Shown in pieces: positions 8,261 through 18,060 of a stretch of DNA of 26,085 bases (positions within the stretch are counted from its first letter, which is position 1; every line of letters starts with the position of its first letter). The position numbers and the translations under genes are program-made. Origin of the DNA: an uncultured Roseateles sp. (lineage in GTDB: Bacteria; Pseudomonadota; Gammaproteobacteria; Burkholderiales; Burkholderiaceae). Under the pieces are notes generated by a model. The model worked only from the letters and a program-made list of their open reading frames with translations, had not been told where the DNA came from and did no database searches. Location: the NCBI GenBank assembly GCA_946480605.1, contig CAMLKW010000036.1, forward strand, positions 1 to 26,085, in the 5' to 3' direction.

Positions 8261-9136
8261 ATGAAACGCCGCGGCCTCGCGGCCTGGGGCGCGCTGCTGC
8301 CCCTGGCCCTCATCGTCTGCGTGGGTTACGTGGGCACCGTGCTGTGGACGGTGCGCACGTCGCTGTCCAGCTCGCGCACCTTCCCGCGCGACGACTTCGT
8401 CGGCCTGCAGCAGTTCGAGCGTCTGCTGGAGAGCGACCGCTGGATGCACGCCATCCACAACCTCGCGATCTACGGCGTGCTCTACATCGTGGCGGCCATG
8501 TTGCTGGGCTTCCTGCTGGCCGTGTTCATCGACCAGAAGGTGCGCGGCGAGGGCGTGCTGCGCACCGCCTTCCTGTACCCCTACGCGATGTCGTTCGTGG
8601 CGACCGGCCTGGTCTGGCAGTGGGTGCTGAACCCCGACAGCGGCCTGCAGAACGCGATGCAGCAGTTGGGCTGGAGCAGCTTCCAGTTCGACTGGATCGT
8701 GGACCAGGACATGGTCATCTACACCGTCGTCATCGCCGGCACCTGGCAAGGCGCGGGGTTGGTCATGGCGCTGATGCTGGCCGGCCTGCGCGGCATCGAC
8801 GAGGAGATCTGGAAGGCCGCGCGGCTGGACGGCATCCCGACCTGGCGCGTCTACCTGTCCATCGTGTTGCCCATGATGGCGCCGACGCTGGCCACCGTGT
8901 TCACGCTGCTGGCCGTTGGCGTCGTCAAGGTGTTCGACACCGTCGTCGCAATGACGCAGGGCGGCCCCGGCAACGCCAGCGACGTGCCGGCCAAGTTCAT
9001 CATGGACCACCTGTTCGGCCGCGCCAACCTGGGCCTGGCCTCGGCCGGCGCAGTGATGCTGCTGCTGACGGTGCTGGCCCTGGTCGCACCGCTGGCCTAT
9101 GTCCGCAGTCGCCAGAAGGCGCAGGGAGGCCACTGA
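8261..9136 (+). CDS. ABC sugar importer, permease subunit 1 (MalF/GtsB-like)
   Basis: 291 residues with about six membrane segments, the first at residues 7-29. The cytoplasmic EAA loop that docks on the ATPase is clear: EEIWKAARLDGIPTWRVYLS. It pairs with the following permease to form the inner-membrane channel. The start is four bases after the binding-protein stop, and the end overlaps the next start by one base (TGATG), which suggests translational coupling. The short N-terminus, without the large periplasmic loop of enterobacterial MalF, fits the simple monosaccharide/oligosaccharide CUT1 type. Confidence 0.92.
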   Translation: MKRRGLAAWGALLPLALIVCVGYVGTVLWTVRTSLSSSRTFPRDDFVGLQQFERLLESDRWMHAIHNLAIYGVLYIVAAMLLGFLLAVFIDQKVRGEGVLRTAFLYPYAMSFVATGLVWQWVLNPDSGLQNAMQQLGWSSFQFDWIVDQDMVIYTVVIAGTWQGAGLVMALMLAGLRGIDEEIWKAARLDGIPTWRVYLSIVLPMMAPTLATVFTLLAVGVVKVFDTVVAMTQGGPGNASDVPAKFIMDHLFGRANLGLASAGAVMLLLTVLALVAPLAYVRSRQKAQGGH

Positions 9137-9998
9137 TGAGCAAGAAGCGCAAACCCACGGCGCTGTGGGCCCGCATCGGCGTCTATGCCTTCCTGGGCGT
9201 CGCTGCGGTGTTCTTCCTGCTGCCGCTGTACGTGATGCTGACCACCTCGTTCAAGACCATGGACGAGATCCGCCTGGGCCAGATCTTCGCGCTGCCGTCC
9301 AGCATCAGCCTGGACGCCTGGCGCGCCGCGTGGAGCGAGGCCTGCACCGGCGTCAGCTGCGAGGGCGTGCGCGGCGGCTTCTGGAACTCCGTCACCATCG
9401 CCGTGCCGTCCGTCGTGCTGCCCATCCTGCTGGGCGCCGTCAACGGCTACGCGCTGAGTTGGTGGAAGCCGCGCGGCGGCGAATGGCTGTTCGGCATCCT
9501 GATGCTGGGCGCCTTCATCCCCATCCAGGTCATGATCTATCCGCTCGTGAAGCTGGAGGCCGCCATCGGCGTCTACAGCAGCCTGCCCGGCATCGTGCTG
9601 GTGCACATCGTGTTCGCGATGCCCATCATGACGCTGCTGTTCCGCAACTACTACGCGGGCCTGCCGGCCGAGCTGTTCAAGGCGGCGCGCGTGGACGGCG
9701 GTGGCTTCTGGCGCATCTTCGTGCAGCTGGTGCTGCCGATGTCCACGCCCATGCTCATCGTCGCGGCCATCATGCAGATCACCGGCGTGTGGAACGACTA
9801 CATCCTGGGCCTGACCTTCGCCGGCCGCGAGCACCAGCCGATGACGGTGCAGCTCAACAACGTCATCAACACGACGACCGGTGAGCGGCTCTACAACCTC
9901 AACATGGCCGCGACCATCCTGACGTCGGCCGTTCCCCTTCTCGTCTATCTGATATCCGGCCGCTGGTTCGTGCGCGGTATCGCTGCCGGAGCCGTGAA

Positions 9999-10002
<4 letters not shown>
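9136..10002 (+). CDS. ABC sugar importer, permease subunit 2 (MalG/GtsC-like)
   Basis: 288 residues. ATG 9136 overlaps the previous stop and has GGAGG just upstream. The frame is open further upstream, but that part is out-of-frame reading of permease 1. Features are a first membrane segment at residues 16-36, a MalG-type LTTSFKTMDEIR, the EAA loop PAELFKAARVDGGGFWRIF and the conserved GVWNDYILGL near the end. It ends in a 4-base ATGA overlap with the ATPase gene. The segment with CTGVSCEG between the first two membrane spans has two cysteines in a periplasmic loop, which could form a disulfide. Confidence 0.92.
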
Positions 10003-11051
<1,049 letters not shown>

Positions 11052-11074
11052 GAAAACTCTAGCCAGGAGACCCC

Positions 11075-12469
11075 ATGAAGACAGCCGTCCTCGCGCTGGT
11101 AGCAGCGACTGCCTGTGGTGCTAACGCACAGACTGTGCGTGCGCATCTGACCACTGCGGACAAGCAGCACCTGCTGGCGCCCAGCGCCGTCACGGCGCCT
11201 TCGGCTGGGTTCGATGTCGTCATCCGCATCGACCCGAAGCGCCAGCACCAGCGCATGGCCGGCTTCGGCGCGGCCATCACCGAGGGCTCGGCCTGGCTGA
11301 TCCGCAATGGCATGAACGCGGCGCAGCGCGACGCACTGATGAAGGAACTGTTCACGCGCGAGGGCAACGGCGTTGGCTTCGATCTGACGCGGCTGACCAT
11401 TGGCGCGTCGGACTTCTCGCGCCGCCACTACAGCCTGAACGACATGCCGCCGGGCCAGACCGACCCGGCACTGAAGCGCTTCTCGCTGGACCCGGAGCGC
11501 GCCGACGTCATCCCCGCGACCAAGCAGGCGCTGGCGCTGAACCCGCAGCTGCAGGTCATGGCCTCGCCGTGGAGCGCGCCAGGCTGGATGAAGACCACCG
11601 ACAGCCTGGTGCAGGGTCAGCTGAAGCCCGAGTTCTACGGCGCGTTCGCGAACTACCTGGTTCGCTACGTCGACGAGATGAAGGCTGAGGGGCTACCCAT
11701 CTTTGCGCTGACGCTGCAGAACGAACCGCACTTCGAGCCGCCCGATTACCCCGGCATGCGCCTGACGCCGCGCGCCCGCGCCGACATCGTCGGCAAGCAC
11801 CTCGGGCCGCTGCTGAAGTCCCGGGGCATGACCACGCAGATCCTGGAGTGGGACCACAACTGGGACGAGCCCTGGAGCCCGCTGTCCATGCTGTCCGACG
11901 CGACCGCGAAGCAGTACGTGTCCGGCGTGGCCTGGCACTGCTATGCGGGCGACGTGTCCGCGCAGTCGCAGGTGGCGCAGCACCACCCCGAGCTGGACGT
12001 CTGGTTCACCGAGTGCTCCGGTGGCGAGTGGAAGCCGCAGTGGGCCGAGACGCTGCCGTGGCTGATGCGCAACCTCATCATCGGCAGCACGCGCCACGGC
12101 GCGCGCGGCGTGCTGATGTGGAACCTGGCGCTGGACCCCCAGTACGGCCCGCACCTGGGCGGCTGCAAGGACTGCCGCGGCGTCGTCACCATCGACCCGA
12201 AGGACGGCAGCGTCACCCGCAACATCGAGTACTACGCTTTCGGCCACGCCAGCCGCTTCGTGCGTCGCGACGCGCGGCGCATAGCGTCGCAGGGCGGCGA
12301 CCCCAAGCAGACGGGCCTGGACCATGTGGCCTTCACCAACCCGGACGGCAGCACGGTGCTCATCGTCAGCAACTCGGCCGCGCAGGCGCGGACCTTCAAC
12401 GTGCAGGCGCCGGGCCAGCGCTTCGGCTACGAACTGCCGGCCAGCGGGGTGGTGACGCTGGTCTGGTGA
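11075..12469 (+). CDS. Glycoside hydrolase family 30 (glucosylceramidase / beta-1,6-glucanase type), exported
   Basis: 464 residues with a signal peptide (MKTAVLALVAATACGANA, cut near ANA). The family hallmark MAGFGAAITEGSAWLI is followed by the (beta/alpha)8 core. The acid/base is Glu217 in LQNEP and the nucleophile Glu313 in WFTECSGG. The C-terminus is the small beta-sandwich that packs on the barrel in GH30. The related bacterial and fungal enzymes of this branch act on beta-1,6-glucan or beta-glucosides, so a gentio- or laminarin-type glucan is the likely substrate. The exact linkage cannot be read from sequence. CAGGAG lies 8-9 bases before the ATG, and the gene follows the ATPase by 23 bases, as the last gene of the operon. 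Confidence 0.92.
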   Translation: MKTAVLALVAATACGANAQTVRAHLTTADKQHLLAPSAVTAPSAGFDVVIRIDPKRQHQRMAGFGAAITEGSAWLIRNGMNAAQRDALMKELFTREGNGVGFDLTRLTIGASDFSRRHYSLNDMPPGQTDPALKRFSLDPERADVIPATKQALALNPQLQVMASPWSAPGWMKTTDSLVQGQLKPEFYGAFANYLVRYVDEMKAEGLPIFALTLQNEPHFEPPDYPGMRLTPRARADIVGKHLGPLLKSRGMTTQILEWDHNWDEPWSPLSMLSDATAKQYVSGVAWHCYAGDVSAQSQVAQHHPELDVWFTECSGGEWKPQWAETLPWLMRNLIIGSTRHGARGVLMWNLALDPQYGPHLGGCKDCRGVVTIDPKDGSVTRNIEYYAFGHASRFVRRDARRIASQGGDPKQTGLDHVAFTNPDGSTVLIVSNSAAQARTFNVQAPGQRFGYELPASGVVTLVW

Positions 12470-12510
12470 ATTTTTCCCTGTCGCTACGCTGACGATGGCG
12501 TGAATTTCGT

Positions 12511-12544
12511 CCCACGGCTGGTGGGGCTCCACAACATGCGTGGG
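12511..12544 (+). terminator. Nested hairpin after the GH30 gene, possible operon end
   Basis: An outer stem CCCACG (12511-12516) with CGTGGG (12539-12544) encloses an inner GTGG/CCAC stem with a GGCT loop. It lies in the 107-base gap between the glucan operon and the first GGDEF-EAL gene. There is no T-run after it, so intrinsic termination is uncertain. Confidence 0.3.
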
Positions 12545-12576
12545 TGATGAACGGCCGGCCTCGCTAGGATGGCTGC

Positions 12577-14829
12577 ATGACCTGGCTGCTGTTGATCAGC
12601 TCCAGCCTGCTGCTGATGCTGGGCGCGGCCTTGCTGCTGCTGGCGAGATTGGAGCCGGCGCATCGCCACATCAGCGACTGGGGCTGGAGCCACGTCTTTC
12701 TCGCCATCGGCCTGGCCCTGGGCGTGGCCCTGGTGCCGCCCGACACCGAGTCGCTGCACTACCGGGTGCAGGCCACCGTCGCCACCACCTGCATCATTGC
12801 CGCGCTGGCCTGGCAGCTGGCCGGCGCCAGCCGCTACCGCGGCCGGCCCTGGCACTGGAGCCGGACGCTGCCGCTGTTCGGCGCGATGCTGCTCACCATC
12901 CTCGCGCTGGCCATGCTGGAGCTGCGCCTGGCCGTCGTCGTCTCGGCGCTGACCTTGGCCGGCGGCGCCTTCCTCGCCGCCTGGTGGCTGTGGGGCGGCG
13001 GCGAGGCCGGCGAGCGCTTCGTCGCGGGCTGCTTCATCGCGCTGGGGCTGGTGCATCTCAGCGGGCCCCTCATCCACCCGCTGGCGCGCTCGCCCGCCAC
13101 CCATGTGGTGGGCACCTATGTGCAGGGCACGCTGGCCATGGGCCTCATCCTGCTGTCGGTGCGCCGCGCCCACCGCGAGGCCACGCGTATGGGCGAGCGG
13201 CTGCGCCAGCTCTACGAGCAGTCCATGCAAGGCCTGGTGGTGCTGCGCGCGGGTCAGGTCGTCTATGCCAACCCGGCCGCGCTGGCCATGTTCGGCTACC
13301 CGAGCATCGACGACGTGGGCGACATCGGCTCGCGCATCGCCTCGGGCGACATGGACGACGTGCGCGCGCGCTTTGCGAGGCTGCTGGAGCAGCGCGGCGG
13401 CCATGTCCCTTGGGAGGGCACCCGTTACCGGCGCGACGGCAGCGAGCTCTACCTGCGCGGCAGCACCAGCTACATCGAGTGGGAGGGCGGCCCGGCGCTG
13501 CTGGTGCTGATGCTGGACGACACCGAGCGCCAGCGCGCCACCGAGGCGCTGCGGCGCCAGGCCTTGCACGACGAGCTGACCGACCTGCCCAACCGCCACG
13601 CGGCGCTGGATCGCCTGTCCGAGCTGACGGCGCCCGGCAGCCCGGGCTTTGCGCTGCTGTCGGCCGACGTGGACCGCTTCCAGCTCGTCAACGAGAGCCT
13701 GGGCCACGAGACCGGCGACGCGCTGCTGCAGGCCATCGCGGCCCGGCTGAAGACAACGCTGCCGGCCGACGCCCTGCTGGCCCGCCTGGGCGAAGACCAG
13801 TTCCTGCTGCTGCTGCCGGGCGTCGCCGACGACGCGGCCGCCCAGCTGGCCGGCCAGCGCCTGCTGGCGCAGATGAACGCGCCCTTCAACGTGGGCCACC
13901 GTGCGCTGTACGTGCATCTGTCGGTGGGCGTGGCGCGCTTCCCGGCCCACGGCCTCAATGGCGCCGCACTGCTGCGCGCGGCCGACGTGGCCATGCACCA
14001 GGCCAAGCAGCAGGCCGGCGCGGCGGCGGTGGCTTTCCAGCCCGGCATGTCGGCCGGCGCCAGCGGCCTGCTGGAGATCGAGCAGGCGCTGGCCGCGGCG
14101 ATCGACAACGGCGAGTTCCAGCTCGACTACCAGCCCAAGTTCGAGTCCGGCACGCGGCGCCTGGCCGGCTTCGAGGCGCTGGTGCGCTGGCAGCGGCCCG
14201 GCCAGGGCCGCGTCAGCCCGGCCGACTTCATTCCCGCCGCCGAGCGCACCGGCCAGATCGTCGCTTTAGGCGCGCTGATCCTGCGCCAGGCGGTCCAGCA
14301 GCTGCGTGCCTGGCAGCAACAGGGCCTGGCCGTGAAGCCGGTGGCCGTCAACGTGTCGCCGCTGCAGTTCGAGGACCTGGGCTTCGCCGACTGGTTGGTG
14401 GCGCTGGTGCGTGCCCACGGCCTGGCGCCCCAGCTGCTGGAGGTGGAGATCACCGAGACCGCCGCGATGACCCACATGGAGCGCGTGCTGCCTCAACTGG
14501 CGCGGCTGCGCGAGGCCGGCATGGGAGTGGCCTTCGACGACTTTGGCACCGGCCAGAGCTCGCTGACCCTGCTGCGCCGCCTGCCCATCACCGTGCTGAA
14601 GCTGGATCGCAGCATGGTGGACCCGCTGCCCGAGCCCTCGGCCGGCGCCGTCGTGCGCGCCGCTTGCGTGGTGGCCGAGGCGCTGGGGCTGACCATCGTG
14701 GCCGAAGGCGTCGAGACCGAGGCCCAGGCCGCCGAGGTGGAGCGGCTGGGCTGCACCCACCTGCAGGGCTGGCTGCTGTCGCGGCCGTTGCGCGTGGACG
14801 CCGCCGGCACGTTGCTGGCGGCCGTTTAG
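12577..14829 (+). CDS. Membrane-PAS-GGDEF-EAL protein, probable c-di-GMP phosphodiesterase (paralogue 1)
   Basis: 750 residues. About six or seven membrane segments fill residues 1-195 and include the motif LEPAHRHISDWGW. A PAS domain (about 205-325, QGLVVLRAGQVVYANPAAL) is followed by GGDEF (about 330-490) and EAL (about 500-745). The GGDEF signature is degenerate, GEDQF at 405-409, so cyclase activity is unlikely. The EAL keeps its signature (Glu533 in FEALVRW), NVSP, EITET, DDFG, LKLD and AEGVET, the expected metal and catalytic set, so it should hydrolyse cyclic-di-GMP. The degenerate GGDEF may bind GTP and regulate the EAL, as in other composite proteins. TAGGATGG ends 4 bases before the ATG. 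Its tandem paralogue follows after 120 bases. Confidence 0.92.
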   Translation: MTWLLLISSSLLLMLGAALLLLARLEPAHRHISDWGWSHVFLAIGLALGVALVPPDTESLHYRVQATVATTCIIAALAWQLAGASRYRGRPWHWSRTLPLFGAMLLTILALAMLELRLAVVVSALTLAGGAFLAAWWLWGGGEAGERFVAGCFIALGLVHLSGPLIHPLARSPATHVVGTYVQGTLAMGLILLSVRRAHREATRMGERLRQLYEQSMQGLVVLRAGQVVYANPAALAMFGYPSIDDVGDIGSRIASGDMDDVRARFARLLEQRGGHVPWEGTRYRRDGSELYLRGSTSYIEWEGGPALLVLMLDDTERQRATEALRRQALHDELTDLPNRHAALDRLSELTAPGSPGFALLSADVDRFQLVNESLGHETGDALLQAIAARLKTTLPADALLARLGEDQFLLLLPGVADDAAAQLAGQRLLAQMNAPFNVGHRALYVHLSVGVARFPAHGLNGAALLRAADVAMHQAKQQAGAAAVAFQPGMSAGASGLLEIEQALAAAIDNGEFQLDYQPKFESGTRRLAGFEALVRWQRPGQGRVSPADFIPAAERTGQIVALGALILRQAVQQLRAWQQQGLAVKPVAVNVSPLQFEDLGFADWLVALVRAHGLAPQLLEVEITETAAMTHMERVLPQLARLREAGMGVAFDDFGTGQSSLTLLRRLPITVLKLDRSMVDPLPEPSAGAVVRAACVVAEALGLTIVAEGVETEAQAAEVERLGCTHLQGWLLSRPLRVDAAGTLLAAV

Positions 14830-14891
14830 CCGGTCGGTGGCGACGGGCTGCATGATGGCGTCGCGCGAGGCCGCTCCTCCGTCACGTTCCG

Positions 14892-14930
14892 GCCGGATTC
14901 CGGCGCGTCCGCGGGCGTGCGGCCCGCTTT
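14892..14930 (+). terminator. Two adjacent hairpins between the GGDEF-EAL paralogues
   Basis: GCCGG-ATT-CCGGC (14892-14904) is followed by GCGGGC-GTGCG-GCCCGC (14911-14927) and then TTT. The second is a possible weak terminator or attenuator, but three T residues is short. It ends about 20 bases before the second gene. Confidence 0.3.
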
Positions 14931-14949
14931 GCCGCCGTAGGATGGCTCG

Positions 14950-17205
14950 ATGACGCCGCTGCTGCTGCTCAGCTCCTGCTTCATCGCGCTGCTCGGCCTC
15001 GCGATGCTGGGGCTGGCCCGCATGGAGCCGAGCCATCTGCACATCCGCGACTGGGGTCTGGCCCAGCTGTCGCTCGCGGCAACCCTCACGCTCGGCGTCG
15101 CACTGCTGCCCACCGACGCCCAGTCGCTGCACTTCCAGTTGCAGGCCACGGTGGCGACCGTCTTCATGATCGCGACCATGGCCTTCGAGGTGGCCGGCGC
15201 CGCCCACTACAACGGCCGCCCCTGGGCCTGGCGGCGCTGGCTGCCGCTGTTCGCCCTGCTGCTGGTGGTCATGATGGGCACGGCGGTGGTCCACCAGCCG
15301 ACAGCCATCTGGATCGCGTCCGTCGCGCTGGCCTGCAGCGCCTGGCTGGCGGGCTGGTGGATGTGGCAGGCCGGCCGCTCGGCCGAGCGCTTCGTCGGCG
15401 GCTGCTTCGCGGTGTCGGGCCTGCTGCACTTCGTCAGCCCGCTGGAAGACCCGCTGGCCCACGCCGCCTTCGCCCACATGGCCGGCACCTGCGTGCAAGG
15501 CCTGCTGGCCATGTCGCTGATCCTGCTGTCGGTGCGCCGGGCCAAGGCGGACGCAGCGCGTGCCACGGCGCGGCTGCGTCAGCTGGCCGAGCAGTCGCTG
15601 CAAGGCCAGGTGGTGCTGCGCGGCGACCAGCTGCTGTACGCCAACCCGGCGGCGCTGAAGATGTTCGGTGTCGCCGAGCCGCGCAGCGCCGACGGCGGGC
15701 TGGAGCTGCTGCGCCTGCCCGGCCAGGCCGAGGAAGCCGCCCTGCGGCACCGGCGCGTCATCGCGGAGCGGCTGCAGGGCCTGGCCTGGGAGGGATTGCG
15801 CCGCCGCCCCGATGGCGCGCTGGTGCATCTGGACTGCCTGTCCAGCCACATTGACTGGGAGGACGGCCCGGCCGAGCTGGTGCTGCTGCTGGACGACACG
15901 GAGCGTCACGAGGCCCGCGAGAAGCTGCGCCGCCAGGCGCTGCACGACGAGCTGACCGACCTGCCCAACCGCCATGCCGCCATGGAGGAGCTGGCGCTGC
16001 GCACGCGCGCGGATGCGCCCGGCTTCGCGCTGCTGTCGGCCGACCTGGACCGCTTCCAACTCGTCAACGAAAGCCTGGGCCACGACGTCGGCGACGCGCT
16101 GCTGCAGGCGGTCGGCAAGCGCCTGCGCGAGGCCCTGCCGCCCGGCGCCCTGCTGGCGCGACTGGGCGAGGACCAGTTCCTGCTGCTGCAGCCCGGCGTC
16201 GAACAACAGGCCGATGCGCTGCTCGCCGGCCAGCGCCTGCTGGCGCTGCTGAACGCCCCCTTCACCGTGGGCCACCGCCAGCTCTATGTGCACATGTCTG
16301 TGGGCGTGGCGCGCTTCCCGGCCCACGGGAGCGACGGCGCGGCGCTGCTGCGCGCGGCTGACGTGGCCATGCACCTGGCCAAGCAGCGGGCCGGCGCCAC
16401 CGTCGTGGCCTTCGAGCCCGGCATGGCGGCGCGTTCGGGCCAGCTGCTGGAGATCGAGCAGGCGCTGGCGGCGGCCATCGAGCAGGAGGAATTCCTGCTC
16501 GAATACCAGCCCAAGTACGCCAGCGGCAGCCGCACGCTCGCGGGCTTCGAGGCCCTGGTGCGCTGGCAGCGGCCCGGGCGCGGCCGGGTCAGCCCGGCCG
16601 AGTTCATTCCAGCGGCCGAGCGCACGGGCCAGATCGGCCCGCTGGGCACGCTGATCCTGCGCCTGGCCGCACGCCAGCTGCGCCAGTGGCAGGAGCAGCA
16701 CGGCCGCGTGCTGCCCACGGCCATCAATGTGTCGCCGCTGCAGTTCGAGGACCCCGGCTTCGCTGCCGGCCTGCTGGCCATGGTGCGGGCCCACGGCCTG
16801 GCGCCGGAGCTGATCGACATCGAGATCACCGAGACCGCGGCCATCACGCACATGGACCGCGTGCTGCCCCAGCTCGCGCGCCTGCGCGAGGCCGGCGTGG
16901 GCGTGGCCTTCGACGACTTCGGCACCGGCCAGAGCTCGTTGACGCTGCTGCGCCGCCTGCCCATCACGACGCTCAAGCTGGACCGCAGCATGATCGACCC
17001 GCTGCCCGAGGCCTCGGCCGGCGCCGTCGTGCGCGCGGCCTGCGTGCTGGCCGAGGCGCTGGGCCTGGCCGTGGTGGCCGAGGGCGTCGAGACCGAGGCG
17101 CAGGCCGCCGCGGCCGAGGGCCTGGGCTGCACCCACCTGCAGGGCTACCTGCTGTCGCGGCCGCTGGCGGCCGACGCCGCCGGTGCGCTGCTCAGCGCGC
17201 CATAG
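14950..17205 (+). CDS. Membrane-PAS-GGDEF-EAL protein, probable c-di-GMP phosphodiesterase (paralogue 2)
   Basis: 751 residues, collinear with the preceding gene. It has the same membrane module (MEPSHLHIRDWG), the same PAS start (LLYANPAALKMFG), the same degenerate GGDEF (GEDQF, 406-410) and an EAL with the full motif set (Glu534 in FEALVRW, NVSP, EITET, DDFG, LKLD, AEGVET). The two are nearly identical through much of GGDEF-EAL but diverge clearly in the membrane and PAS parts. This suggests a duplication followed by change in signal sensing. The start is supported by TAGGATGG, the same leader as in paralogue 1. The 3' end overlaps the convergent psd gene by 14 bases. Predicted activity is cyclic-di-GMP hydrolysis at the inner membrane. 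Confidence 0.92.
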   Translation: MTPLLLLSSCFIALLGLAMLGLARMEPSHLHIRDWGLAQLSLAATLTLGVALLPTDAQSLHFQLQATVATVFMIATMAFEVAGAAHYNGRPWAWRRWLPLFALLLVVMMGTAVVHQPTAIWIASVALACSAWLAGWWMWQAGRSAERFVGGCFAVSGLLHFVSPLEDPLAHAAFAHMAGTCVQGLLAMSLILLSVRRAKADAARATARLRQLAEQSLQGQVVLRGDQLLYANPAALKMFGVAEPRSADGGLELLRLPGQAEEAALRHRRVIAERLQGLAWEGLRRRPDGALVHLDCLSSHIDWEDGPAELVLLLDDTERHEAREKLRRQALHDELTDLPNRHAAMEELALRTRADAPGFALLSADLDRFQLVNESLGHDVGDALLQAVGKRLREALPPGALLARLGEDQFLLLQPGVEQQADALLAGQRLLALLNAPFTVGHRQLYVHMSVGVARFPAHGSDGAALLRAADVAMHLAKQRAGATVVAFEPGMAARSGQLLEIEQALAAAIEQEEFLLEYQPKYASGSRTLAGFEALVRWQRPGRGRVSPAEFIPAAERTGQIGPLGTLILRLAARQLRQWQEQHGRVLPTAINVSPLQFEDPGFAAGLLAMVRAHGLAPELIDIEITETAAITHMDRVLPQLARLREAGVGVAFDDFGTGQSSLTLLRRLPITTLKLDRSMIDPLPEASAGAVVRAACVLAEALGLAVVAEGVETEAQAAAAEGLGCTHLQGYLLSRPLAADAAGALLSAP

Positions 17206-18025
17206 TCTCGCCCATCCTGATCGAGCCCCCCGGCTGCCAGGCCGGGTTGAACTGCAGCCCGCTCTTCTCGAACAGCATCACGACCGTGGAGCCCAGCAGG
17301 AAGCGGCCCATCTCGTCGCCCTGCTTCAGGCTGACCTGGCCGGGGGCGTAGTCCCATTCCCGCACGGGGCCCTTGCGGGCGATGCCGCCATGCCAGACGG
17401 TCGCCATGCTGCCCACGATGGTGGCGCCCACCAGCACCAGCACCCAGGTGCCGAGCGAGTCGTTCTCGAACACGCAGACGACGCGCTCGTTGCGCGCGAA
17501 CAGTCCCGGCACGCCGCGCGCCGTCGTCGGGTTCACCGAGAACAGCGCGCCCGGCACATGCACCATGCGCACCAGGCGGCCGTCGGCCGGCATGTGGATG
17601 CGGTGGTAGTCCCTGGGGCTGAGGTAGAGGTTGGCGAACAGGCCGTCCTGGAAGCGTGCCGCCAGCGCCGCATCGCCGCCGACCAGTGCCGTCGTCGAGA
17701 ACGCCTGGCCCTTGGCCTGGTAGACCTGGTCGCCCTGGATGCGGCCCACCTGGCTGATGGCGCCGTCCACCGGGCAGATCAGTGGCGCGTCGGCCAGCGG
17801 GCGGGCGCCGGGCTTCAGCGCGCGGGTGAAGAAGTCGTTGAAGGTGGCGTAGGCCGTGATGCTGGGCTCCGCGGCCTCGTCCATGTTGACGCCATAACGC
17901 GCCACGAAACGGCGGATGGTCGCCGTCGTCATGCCGCCGCGCGGCTTGCTGGCGATGCGCCCGGCCAGGCGGGTCATGGCCCCCTTGGGCATCAGGTACT
18001 GCGGAAGGACTTTGAGGCGGGACAT
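17192..18025 (-). CDS. psd: Phosphatidylserine decarboxylase
   Basis: 277 residues, a normal length for the proenzyme. It decarboxylates phosphatidylserine to phosphatidylethanolamine at the inner membrane. The self-cleavage motif LGST is present, and Ser246 would become the pyruvoyl group. Asp87 (PVDG) and His144 (YHRIHMP) complete the triad used for self-processing. Other family segments are TFNDFFTRALKPGARP and FVARYGVNMDEA. It is transcribed leftward, 35 bases from the divergent trhO start. No pssA or other phospholipid gene adjoins it here. An internal TACACT (18041-18036) could serve as its -10. Confidence 0.96.
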   Translation of the reverse strand: MSRLKVLPQYLMPKGAMTRLAGRIASKPRGGMTTATIRRFVARYGVNMDEAAEPSITAYATFNDFFTRALKPGARPLADAPLICPVDGAISQVGRIQGDQVYQAKGQAFSTTALVGGDAALAARFQDGLFANLYLSPRDYHRIHMPADGRLVRMVHVPGALFSVNPTTARGVPGLFARNERVVCVFENDSLGTWVLVLVGATIVGSMATVWHGGIARKGPVREWDYAPGQVSLKQGDEMGRFLLGSTVVMLFEKSGLQFNPAWQPGGSIRMGETMAR

Positions 18026-18043
18026 AGGCGGGGCAGTGTACGA

Positions 18044-18057
18044 GCCGACAATTCGGC
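18044..18057 (+). promoter_or_regulatory. Inverted repeat with GACAAT box before trhO
   Basis: GCCGA-CAAT-TCGGC is a perfect 5-bp inverted repeat containing GACAAT (18047-18052), which ends 8 bases before the trhO ATG. GACAAT matches TATAAT at four of six positions. If it is a -10, the transcript would have almost no leader, which fits the lack of a Shine-Dalgarno sequence. It could also be a protein site in the 35-base psd-trhO gap. Confidence 0.35.
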
Positions 18058-18060
18058 GCC

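Noticed and set aside
8344..9135. Long fusion frame ending in permease 2
   Set aside because: The upstream part is out-of-frame reading of permease 1. The real start is ATG 9136 with GGAGG and a one-base overlap.
14266..17136. 956-residue open frame on the minus strand
   Set aside because: Antisense to the two GGDEF-EAL genes. It has low-complexity Gln/Arg/His/Ala-rich composition and no motif, as expected for a GC-rich shadow frame.
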